Source of the DNA: Desulfuromusa sp.
Lineage (GTDB): Bacteria > Desulfobacterota > Desulfuromonadia > Desulfuromonadales > Geopsychrobacteraceae
DNA: 40,849 nt
Reading direction: 5' to 3'
NCBI GenBank assembly: GCA_029933365.1
Contig: JAOZOH010000010.1
Span: forward strand, 1-40,849
Every line of letters begins with the position of its first letter. Position 1 is the first letter of the stretch. A program made the position numbers and the translations under genes. This document shows, piece after piece, positions 17,544 through 25,910 of this stretch. The notes under the pieces were generated by a model, which did no database searches, was not told the origin of the DNA, and worked only from the letters and a program-made list of their open reading frames with translations.

Positions 17544-18929
17544 CTATTTCAATTGAAATAATGCCTTGTTCAGTGCGTCCTTCATCACCTCCTCCAAAGA
17601 GGGGTGATAGACAGGCATCTGGAGGATTTCACCCACTGTCAGTTCGTGCTCAATTGCTAACACCAGAGTCTGGGCCATGTGTTCGGCCCCGCGACCAAAT
17701 ATTTCAGCTCCCAGTAGAGACCCATTGTCTTTATCGACATAGACCTGGATCATACCGCGATTATCATTATAAATTTCATGGCGAGGCCCCTGCCCCATCC
17801 GTGCCCGCCCGATTACGATTTGTTCTGCATCGAGAGAGCTATAGCTAGCCCCGACAGAAGCCATTTGTGGATCGGTAAAATATATACCAATGCCGGGAGT
17901 CCTTTTCCCCTCTTTTCTGCTGGGATAGTTGATCGCACTCTCTGCGGCAATCCGCCCTTCTATATATGCTTCGTGCCACAGGGCCAACTCCTCCGTCGCA
18001 TCGCCAGCAATGAAGACCGGGGCATTACCACATTGCATGGTCAAAGAATCATACTGTGGCAGGCCCCTAGAATTGAGAGCAAGACCGGCATTTTCAAGCT
18101 TCATACTGCGCAGATTGGAAGTTCTACCACTGGCAAGCAGCACCCGTTCATAAGTTCTGGTAATGGTCTCCCCTGCCCCGGTCACATAGGTGAGTTCATA
18201 ACCATCGGCTACTTTGGTCGCCTGGGTAAAATTCCCCTGCGGAATAATATTCAGTTCCTGCTGCAAGGTTCGCATCACTTCACGCTGCATGTCGGGATGG
18301 GTAAAGGAACCGATCCGACCACTGCGACCATAAAGGGTGGTGTTAACCCCAAGGCGGTGAAATGCCTGCCCCAGTTCCAGGGCAATGACTCCGAGACCAA
18401 CAACTGCCAGCGATTTGGGCAGATCATCAAGCTCAAATATGGTGTCACTGGTATCGAGTTCATCTTGCAAGGGTTCGAACACGGGTGAGATATAGGGTGT
18501 CGAACCACAGGCGAGGATTATTTTATCCGCTTTGACCTGCAACTTGCCATCGACATCAATCGTATGAGGATCGACAAACGTCGCTTTACCTTCAACTTTG
18601 AATTGATCCCTTATGCTGTCGACATATTTTATTACACTGCCAACAAATTTTTCCGTTCGATCCTGCTTTAGTCGCTCAAATACCCGTTTACCATTGACTT
18701 GATAATGGCCATCAATACCAAAATATGCCCCTTCATCAATAGCATGAGCCAAGTCACCAGCAGCAATCAACATTTTACTTGGCATACAACCAACCCTGGC
18801 ACAAGTGGTGCCATAGGGGCCATGCTGAATCAGCAATAGACTATCAGTCTGTTTGCGAATCCTGCTAAAAGCACCCAGTCCTGCCGTTCCAACGCCGAGA
18901 ATGACATATTCTACTTCACGTGTTTCCAT
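17544..18929 (-). CDS. Pyridine nucleotide-disulfide oxidoreductase, dihydrolipoamide dehydrogenase-like
   Basis: FAD- and NAD(P)-binding flavoprotein of 461 residues. The N-terminal FAD motif is VILGVGTAGLGA (residues 9-20). The redox-active disulfide is Cys43/Cys48 in GTTCARVGCMPSK. The NAD(P) Rossmann motif is AVVGLGVIALELGQAF, the second FAD motif is APVFIAGDATEE, and the C-terminal catalytic His is in YHPSLEEVM. All parts of an active enzyme are visible. The frame is open to 19010, but the ATG at 18929 has a GGGAG site and overlaps the pfaC stop by 14 nt. No 2-oxoacid dehydrogenase genes are nearby. Its job in the cluster is unknown; it could reduce a disulfide or another electron acceptor. 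Confidence 0.88.
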   Translation of the reverse strand: METREVEYVILGVGTAGLGAFSRIRKQTDSLLLIQHGPYGTTCARVGCMPSKMLIAAGDLAHAIDEGAYFGIDGHYQVNGKRVFERLKQDRTEKFVGSVIKYVDSIRDQFKVEGKATFVDPHTIDVDGKLQVKADKIILACGSTPYISPVFEPLQDELDTSDTIFELDDLPKSLAVVGLGVIALELGQAFHRLGVNTTLYGRSGRIGSFTHPDMQREVMRTLQQELNIIPQGNFTQATKVADGYELTYVTGAGETITRTYERVLLASGRTSNLRSMKLENAGLALNSRGLPQYDSLTMQCGNAPVFIAGDATEELALWHEAYIEGRIAAESAINYPSRKEGKRTPGIGIYFTDPQMASVGASYSSLDAEQIVIGRARMGQGPRHEIYNDNRGMIQVYVDKDNGSLLGAEIFGRGAEHMAQTLVLAIEHELTVGEILQMPVYHPSLEEVMKDALNKALFQLK

Positions 18930-21900
18930 CTTTATCTCCCTGCATATAAAGTTTGATCGAAAAATCTTTGAGCTGATAAATGATTTTTCCATCCACCGAC
19001 AGATAGCCATCGGCTTTCAGCAATCTTTTTTCATCATCAACTGCGGTCACAACCGCCTCTACCAACACCTTTTTATTGGCAGGAATAATTTGACCGCGAT
19101 AATTCCAGCTGTGTTTTTCGTTGCAGACAACTGTTTCGAACTGAGAATCGTTGTTTACTCCCCACTTCTCTGCGACAACCACCTTTAACAGTTGCAGAAA
19201 CGATTCTAAACCTAGGGAACCTGGGCAAACGGGATCTTGGTAAAAGTGCGCCTTAAAAAACCACTCTTCAGGATCAACGATTTTATTACCGCGAATATAA
19301 CCTAAGCCATGTAAGCCACCTTGTGGGGCAAATATTTCGATTTCATCCACCATACGCATTTTGGTATCTGAATAAGGCAACTCTTGCGGATAGGTAAACT
19401 GCTCAGAGTTAGCAAGTTCCGTGTCAGTGACCTGATAGAGTGAAACCCCTTGCACCCCAACCTGTTGCGCCAGTGACTCTTTAGAGAAGAATCCGAAAAC
19501 AGTATCACCGCTATAAACCAGGCCATAGCTGTCACTGACGGAAAAGTCGTAAGCTTGAATAATCATCCCGCCGCTACTGGCAATCCGGGTAATTTTAACG
19601 TCGATGGTCAAGGTGCCCGATTGTGCCGTCACCGGACGATGCTGCACGGCGTTGCCATCGAGATTACGGAATGAGAGATCGTTTTCACTGGTCAACGCTG
19701 AGCCCAGATAAGCTGCCAGCCAGCCACACGGTTGCAGTCCGATTTCAAGGATAACACTGAATGGCATCTGGGTTTGTCGATTGGCGGTGAAGTACCAGGC
19801 ATCAGGTGGCACATCATATTCAGCTGTAACCGTTACCCCTTCTACCAATTTCCACGGTTCACCGTTGATAGCAACAATCCGATCCAGAAACTGAAACGGC
19901 GGCCCCGGTAACCGGGCGATTTTACGCTCTTGATCAAATACTCGATACGGTTCTCCAAACGCTTCTGATGGATTACCGATTGCAAAAGCAGTGATCCGGT
20001 CAGTATCGTAGAGAATCTGCTTCTTGGGACTGTCCCCGGAGGAGGACTGTCCCTTTGATAACGGGACAGTCCCGGACCATAACGCCTCAACCTTGTGCCG
20101 ATCCAAACCTGCCAATCGCACCGACATGTCAGGAATCTCCACAATCGGATGACCATCGGCAGACATCAGTGCATCGACAATCGCAAAAGGTTCAGGAGAA
20201 TACCCGAGTTCTTTAATGCTGACTCGATAGGTCACTGTTTTGGTTGTTGCAACCACCTGACCACGGCACTTCAAGCCGCTACCGATTCCGGGAATCGGTT
20301 CACACCAGGTCTCCCCTTCGGCGCCAACCCACCCCATCCGCAACAAAAAGATCCGTAGCGTATGCATGCAACATTCGTACATCAAGGTACCGGGCATCAC
20401 CTGATCATCGACAAAGTGGCAGGTCAAAAACCAATCATCCGGTTGGATATCCATCTCTGCAGTAATCTGACCGACCCCATAACGCCCACCCTGCGGATCA
20501 AGCTCGATCACCCGGTCAACAAGTTTCAGTTTGTTCCCCGGCAAGGTATATGGCTTAAACGGCAAAGCGGCAAATTGAGCCCCAAAACAGCCCTGCAGAT
20601 CACCGGCATACAGGGCATTAACCTGCTCTTCATTATATGCTTCAAGTTGTAGAGGTACAGGTTCACGCCAATCGGATGGCAATTTGCCCGGTTGTGGGGT
20701 TAAATCAAGCTTAGTGTGAACAATCCCTTTTCCGGCGGCAAGATCTTCGGCGGTAAAAAATCCGGCACAACCATTACGCATCGAAAGGAGCGGTTCACCA
20801 TTGACCGTCCCCTCAAAGTTGAAGCGGAACAGATAGGTTTGATCCTGACGGAAAAATTCTTCGATCTTGATATCATAACGAATCGTGTCGCCAACTACCG
20901 GCAAGCCGCGATGAAAGGTTACAACTGCATCGAGCAATCGGTAGACCGCCTTGCCCTTACTGATGAAATCAATCCCCAGGTACCCGGACAGGAATAGATC
21001 TGCCTGTCCCGCTTCTACCGCAACGCAGGTTGGGATCCGGCCACCGTCGAGATACCAACGATCAGCAGTGACGTCATGCTCTGTGACAACCCTACCGTGG
21101 GTCATCGATCGAGGCACCCCTTCGACCTTCATAATCCGATCTACCAGCATCAGAGGGCCATCAGGCAGCCGTACCCGGGTGGGATAGGTGTCAATTTCGG
21201 CAAATTCAGGACCCAACATTTTTTCTACAGAACCAATCGCAAACTCCATACACATGGAGCGATCAAAGGCAACCGACTGAATCGGAGTGGTAATTTCAGG
21301 AACGATTGGGGCGGCTTTTTCTGCTGAAACGTTAGAACGAGAAGGCTTGATAAGAGTCGAAAGAACAGGAATATCTTCACCATTACCAACTAACTGCCGT
21401 AACAGCGACGTTTGTAGAGAAATATTATCTAACAAAACCTGTCCAATGGTTTCAGAAAAACCGAGAAAAGCCTCATGTGCATCAACACCCGCAGTTAAAG
21501 TTTGATTAAATTGAGCGACAAGAGGGTCTGCAATGTCGGTACAACCTGTTCCTTGAATAGGTATTTTTTCTTCATTTTTTGGATTAGCTTGTATATCAGA
21601 AGAAGTTGTTTTTACAATTATTTTAGCTTTTTTTACAGATTTAACATCAAAGGGTTTTCCACCAATGGTTGTATAAATACGGGGGCCCTTCTGATCCACA
21701 AGCAAGGAGCTTTCCGCTAACGGCGGATAAAGGGTGCTCAGATCAACCGGGACACGCTCAGCAAGGCAACTGCCAAGCAAACGGAGCAGTTGCATGGTTG
21801 CATCCAGCCCGGGGGCACAAACCGATCGAGTCAGATGGGGCTGATCTTCAAGGATACTGTTGATCATCCGGCTACAGGAGGTTCCAGGGCCAACTTCAAG

Positions 21901-24900
21901 AAAAATCCGCGCTCCATCAGCATAGAGCTGTTCAATCACCTGCGGATAGTCAATTGTATCGAGGGCCTGTGCGAGAATCACATCAGCCGCATTGCTGGAA
22001 GTTAGCGGATATTTTTTACCTAGAGCACAACTGTAAAAATCGATTCCGGGCGGTGGTGTTACAGCAAAAAAGTGCAATTTACGATAGGCGTCAGAGACCG
22101 CCTTCGTTACTTCACAGTGCACTGTCGTTACCCCATGCAAAGGGATAAAATGACAACCAAGTTCAGCAACCAGCTGTTCAACCTGCGAACGATTTCCGCC
22201 GACAACAGATTCCCGATAAGTATTGATAATTAGCAGGTAAACCTGTTTTTTTCCTTGCAGATGTTGCCTGACCTGTTCAGCCGGGAGGTTCACCATCCCC
22301 AGAATCCAATCAACTTGCTGATCAAGCTTCAGCCCCCAGATTCGTTTTGCTGCGCGGCATTCTCCGGCAAGTTCAGAAGTAAACAGAGGTGAAGCCTCAA
22401 GTCGCTGCAGCATGCCATCCCGATCTTGCCAGGCGCCGGAAGAAAATAGTCCAGCTGACTCTCCCAAACTGTAGCCACTGATCATCGCTGGTTGAATCCC
22501 AAAATGACGAACCAGGTCACTTAATGCCGTACACTGAGCAACATGAGAAATTACCAAAGAATTATGATCCTCCTGGATAGACTCTGATAACTCTGCTTTC
22601 CAAAAATTGTCAGGAAGATATTGATTTGCCAAATATTGACTGCGCTGTTCCTGCTGCCGATAGATTTCCGGCCAGCGTGCTGACAGCTCACGTCCCACCC
22701 CGGCAAATTGATTTCCGGAACCGGGGAAGACAAAGGCTACCTTACCTTCTCTACCAACCGGCTGGGGAGAATAAAAAATTCGATCACGGATACTGGCATC
22801 AAGCGATAATTCTCCAGTAGCACCTATGGATTGAAGTGGGTCTTTTAAGATTGACTGCTGTGCGTAATCCAGCTGAACAACAAGCTCCGCATAATTACTA
22901 GCGATCAAACTCAAGCAACATTGCAGTGCCAGGTCAACCGGGTTTTGCGTAAACCACAACCGTGCAAGGATATCGATAGGCTGATTCGAACAATCAGCTA
23001 GAAATTGTCTTAATTTCTCGATTTTGAGGAGAAGTTCGTCGGGACCAGTTGCTTCAACAACAAACAATCCTTCCGGCAATACCCCGAGAGGACGACACGC
23101 CGATGCAGTTTTTTCTTCAGTCGCAGTTGTGAAAAACTCTTCCAGAACCACATGTGAGCAAGAGCCATCACCGCCAATTCCAGCTACCAATGCTCTTCTT
23201 GGGCCATCAACACGATTACTCAACCAGTATTGAGACCCCGCTGGAGCTGTAAATTTGCGTTTATCACGAATCCACTCAGGAATTGGTATTTTCAGATTTC
23301 GTAGCGGTGGCAGAATTTTATATTTGAGGCACAGAGCTGTTTTGATCAGTGAAGCCAAGCCAGATGCAGCACCAGTATGCCCGATGTCAGCCTTGACGCT
23401 GCCAAACTGACAGCTATTCTTGTTTATCTTATGACCTACGATGGTTCCAAGCGCTTGCGCCTCTAGCCGATCGACAAACGGCACAGCACTTCCGTCAGCC
23501 TCAAGATAGGAAATAGAATCTGCAGAGATATTTGCGTTTTGGCAGGCTAACCCAACAGACTGGGAATAGATGTTCTGTTCGGGAGTTAATCTATCGATTT
23601 TACCTCCAATTGCGGTACCCATTCCATTGATGACAGCATAAATACGATCACCATCCTGGCGAGCATCTTCCAGACGCTTTAACACCACAGCAGCCGCACC
23701 TTCACCGATCAAACTACCGTCACTATCTCGATCAAAAGAACGGTGTTCACCCCTGCTGGAAAAGGAATTATTACTGTGTCGGCTGAGAACAGACCTTAAA
23801 TCCCCGGCAAGATCAACCGCACCAACAATTGCCCGGTTGATCGATCCTTCCTGCAGTGAATGAATTGCTACCTCAAGAGCCCTCAGACCCGAGTTTTCCT
23901 CACTTGACAGAGTAAAACTGGGACCGCCAATACGAAATTCTTTAGCAATGCGGCTGGCAACAACACTACCGAGAGCCCCCATAGTGCGATTTGCAGTGAG
24001 TGCGGGACCTGCTGTTTCACGTAATTCTTTCAGCCACACTGCAAACTGTTGCTCATTCAGTTGTAGCCCTAACTCATCAGCCCAACGTCGAGCATTCTTT
24101 TGCAGTCCCCAGCGGAAACTGAAATTTGTCGTATTGAGATCCAGTCCACTCCCAACAAAGACACCAGCAAACAGGAGATCTTTATCAGTCAGCTGGGCAT
24201 CCTGCAACGCTGCTGCAGCAACATTCAACATCAGCAGTTGACGTGGCAGCATTTCCTCCTGTTCTTTCGGTGGGATGCGAAAATCACCCGGTTTAGAAGA
24301 GACTTCGGGTATGAAATAGCCGCGAAAGTTAATTTTATCCAGTCCAGACTCCTTATACCAACGACTCTCCCGAGCTCCCCACCAATGTGTCGGAGAGAGA
24401 GCTTTAACATCGCCCAACGCACCGAACACACGATGTTGAAATTGCTCCAGATTCTTCCAGGGGCCAAATTGAGCGCCCATCCCGACAATGGCAACCGGTT
24501 CGCTTCTCTGCCTAAAAGAGGGGTGTAATCGCACCGAACTTTTTTGCGATTTTTCAGGAACCCACTCTTCCAGAAGCAGATGCGCATTGATTCCACCAAA
24601 ACCAAAGGCGCTTACGGCAGCACGACGGGGCAGCCCGACTTTCCGTCTATCCCAGGTGCTTCCCTGCTGGAGAATCCGAAAAGGACTGTTGTCCAGATCA
24701 ACACCCTCAGCAGGGTTGGCAAAATTAACCATCGGGGGCAAAACCTGTTTTTCCATTGCCAGTAAAGTTTTGATTGTTGCAGCAGATCCAGCCGCAGTCA
24801 GTAAATGTCCAATATTTGCCTTGACCGAGCCAATTACACACTGCCCCGGTCGCCAGGCACTTTCCTGCCATAGTTGTTGCAAGCTGGAAAATTCAACAGC

Positions 24901-25908
24901 ATCTCCAACCGGTGTTCCGGTCGCATGACATTCAACCAGATCAACATCACTGGGGAACCAACCCGCCTGTTGATAGGCTGAACGCATTGCCCTTAATTGC
25001 CCTTCAGATGCAGGAGCTAACAAGCTGCCACCAAGGTCATTTGACAGGCCAATCCCACGAATCACGGCACGGATATGATCACCGTCACGCAGAGCATCCT
25101 GGGTTCGCTTGAGCAACACCAGACCACAACCCTCTCCAACGACGAGACCGTTACCATTGCAATCAAAAGGTGAACAGGTCCCCGTTGGAGAAAGAGCCCG
25201 TAATTGTGAGAAACCCATTTGCGTATAAAGTGAATCGGGACGAGACAAACCACCAGCCAGCATAGCATCAGCACGACCAGACTGCAGTTCATCGACGGCA
25301 AGCTTGATCGCGTAAAGAGAGGAAGCACAAGCTGCATCAACCGTAAAACAGATCCCTTCGAACCCTATCGCCTTGGCCAGCAAGCCAGCCGGGAGACCGG
25401 CAACATAATGATTAATCGGGGCGATTGGGGAATTATCAAGAGACAATTCTTGTTCTGAGAGTTTCTCTATAAACGTCCGGCCAAGATAATTTCTTGCCAG
25501 TGCTGATGATTTTTCACTTGGCAGGGCAAGGTTGCCAATAATGACACCGGATCGGCTGCGATTAATTTTCTCTACAGCATCAGTGAACAGGGTCTGTTGA
25601 CCCACTCGCAGTAACAGCCGGAACATGGGGTCAAGTTGGGCAAGAAAGTCAGGATCAATATCCAGACCAGGAATGTGTGCGGTGTCGGTTTCATCGTCGA
25701 TAAAACAGGCTTTTTTAGAATAGACCTTATCGGGGGAACCAACCTGCGTAGAGAAAACATCTTCTACTGGGAGTAACCAGCGCCCCGGTGGGGGTTGACG
25801 AGAGGTATTAACATTAGCAGAAATATTATCCCAGAAACGATCAAGGGTCGGTGAATTTGGAAATATTCCACCGACCCCAACAATTGCTACAGAATTTTCT
25901 GGCAGCAT
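18916..25908 (-). CDS. pfaC: PUFA synthase subunit PfaC-like: KS-CLF-AT-DH-DH (Pfa3 type)
   Basis: Giant multidomain subunit of 2330 residues. The order is as follows. KS (about 5-455) has active Cys194 in DAACASSL and the HATGT and ANIGH histidines. The second KS-like domain (about 473-919) is a chain-length factor: the Cys position is Glu671 in SSEENSG and HGTGT is replaced by ADGSA. The acyltransferase (about 1053-1393) has Ser1147 in GYSLGES and a VHCE histidine. Two FabA-like double hotdogs follow (about 1556-1934 and 1974-2330). In each, the second hotdog carries the catalytic motif (His1831 in CHFVDDQVMPG, His2221 in AHFYQDPVCPG), while the first has lost the His. The AT inside the chain resembles myxobacterial Pfa3, but no C-terminal acylglycerol-phosphate acyltransferase is present. 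The ATG lies 2 nt after pfaA, and GGAG overlaps the pfaA end. Confidence 0.92.
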   Translation of the reverse strand: MLPENSVAIVGVGGIFPNSPTLDRFWDNISANVNTSRQPPPGRWLLPVEDVFSTQVGSPDKVYSKKACFIDDETDTAHIPGLDIDPDFLAQLDPMFRLLLRVGQQTLFTDAVEKINRSRSGVIIGNLALPSEKSSALARNYLGRTFIEKLSEQELSLDNSPIAPINHYVAGLPAGLLAKAIGFEGICFTVDAACASSLYAIKLAVDELQSGRADAMLAGGLSRPDSLYTQMGFSQLRALSPTGTCSPFDCNGNGLVVGEGCGLVLLKRTQDALRDGDHIRAVIRGIGLSNDLGGSLLAPASEGQLRAMRSAYQQAGWFPSDVDLVECHATGTPVGDAVEFSSLQQLWQESAWRPGQCVIGSVKANIGHLLTAAGSAATIKTLLAMEKQVLPPMVNFANPAEGVDLDNSPFRILQQGSTWDRRKVGLPRRAAVSAFGFGGINAHLLLEEWVPEKSQKSSVRLHPSFRQRSEPVAIVGMGAQFGPWKNLEQFQHRVFGALGDVKALSPTHWWGARESRWYKESGLDKINFRGYFIPEVSSKPGDFRIPPKEQEEMLPRQLLMLNVAAAALQDAQLTDKDLLFAGVFVGSGLDLNTTNFSFRWGLQKNARRWADELGLQLNEQQFAVWLKELRETAGPALTANRTMGALGSVVASRIAKEFRIGGPSFTLSSEENSGLRALEVAIHSLQEGSINRAIVGAVDLAGDLRSVLSRHSNNSFSSRGEHRSFDRDSDGSLIGEGAAAVVLKRLEDARQDGDRIYAVINGMGTAIGGKIDRLTPEQNIYSQSVGLACQNANISADSISYLEADGSAVPFVDRLEAQALGTIVGHKINKNSCQFGSVKADIGHTGAASGLASLIKTALCLKYKILPPLRNLKIPIPEWIRDKRKFTAPAGSQYWLSNRVDGPRRALVAGIGGDGSCSHVVLEEFFTTATEEKTASACRPLGVLPEGLFVVEATGPDELLLKIEKLRQFLADCSNQPIDILARLWFTQNPVDLALQCCLSLIASNYAELVVQLDYAQQSILKDPLQSIGATGELSLDASIRDRIFYSPQPVGREGKVAFVFPGSGNQFAGVGRELSARWPEIYRQQEQRSQYLANQYLPDNFWKAELSESIQEDHNSLVISHVAQCTALSDLVRHFGIQPAMISGYSLGESAGLFSSGAWQDRDGMLQRLEASPLFTSELAGECRAAKRIWGLKLDQQVDWILGMVNLPAEQVRQHLQGKKQVYLLIINTYRESVVGGNRSQVEQLVAELGCHFIPLHGVTTVHCEVTKAVSDAYRKLHFFAVTPPPGIDFYSCALGKKYPLTSSNAADVILAQALDTIDYPQVIEQLYADGARIFLEVGPGTSCSRMINSILEDQPHLTRSVCAPGLDATMQLLRLLGSCLAERVPVDLSTLYPPLAESSLLVDQKGPRIYTTIGGKPFDVKSVKKAKIIVKTTSSDIQANPKNEEKIPIQGTGCTDIADPLVAQFNQTLTAGVDAHEAFLGFSETIGQVLLDNISLQTSLLRQLVGNGEDIPVLSTLIKPSRSNVSAEKAAPIVPEITTPIQSVAFDRSMCMEFAIGSVEKMLGPEFAEIDTYPTRVRLPDGPLMLVDRIMKVEGVPRSMTHGRVVTEHDVTADRWYLDGGRIPTCVAVEAGQADLFLSGYLGIDFISKGKAVYRLLDAVVTFHRGLPVVGDTIRYDIKIEEFFRQDQTYLFRFNFEGTVNGEPLLSMRNGCAGFFTAEDLAAGKGIVHTKLDLTPQPGKLPSDWREPVPLQLEAYNEEQVNALYAGDLQGCFGAQFAALPFKPYTLPGNKLKLVDRVIELDPQGGRYGVGQITAEMDIQPDDWFLTCHFVDDQVMPGTLMYECCMHTLRIFLLRMGWVGAEGETWCEPIPGIGSGLKCRGQVVATTKTVTYRVSIKELGYSPEPFAIVDALMSADGHPIVEIPDMSVRLAGLDRHKVEALWSGTVPLSKGQSSSGDSPKKQILYDTDRITAFAIGNPSEAFGEPYRVFDQERKIARLPGPPFQFLDRIVAINGEPWKLVEGVTVTAEYDVPPDAWYFTANRQTQMPFSVILEIGLQPCGWLAAYLGSALTSENDLSFRNLDGNAVQHRPVTAQSGTLTIDVKITRIASSGGMIIQAYDFSVSDSYGLVYSGDTVFGFFSKESLAQQVGVQGVSLYQVTDTELANSEQFTYPQELPYSDTKMRMVDEIEIFAPQGGLHGLGYIRGNKIVDPEEWFFKAHFYQDPVCPGSLGLESFLQLLKVVVAEKWGVNNDSQFETVVCNEKHSWNYRGQIIPANKKVLVEAVVTAVDDEKRLLKADGYLSVDGKIIYQLKDFSIKLYMQGDKDGNT
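20026..20073. repeat. Cluster of GGGACTGTCCC palindromes inside pfaC
   Basis: Three near-palindromic 10-11-mers (GGGACTGTCCC at 20026-20036, GGACTGTCCC at 20044-20053, GGGACAGTCCC at 20063-20073) lie within 48 bp. They encode the linker between the two dehydratase didomains (about residues 1945-1962, rich in Gly, Ser, Lys and Pro). The frame is kept. It looks like a short repeat inserted into a tolerant linker. Confidence 0.55.
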
Positions 25909-25910
25909 AC

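Noticed and set aside
17544..18929. Mercuric reductase or glutathione reductase
   Set aside because: No N-terminal HMA domain or C-terminal vicinal Cys pair as in mercuric reductase, and the CARVGCMPSK motif is nearer to the Lpd-like group than to glutathione reductase.
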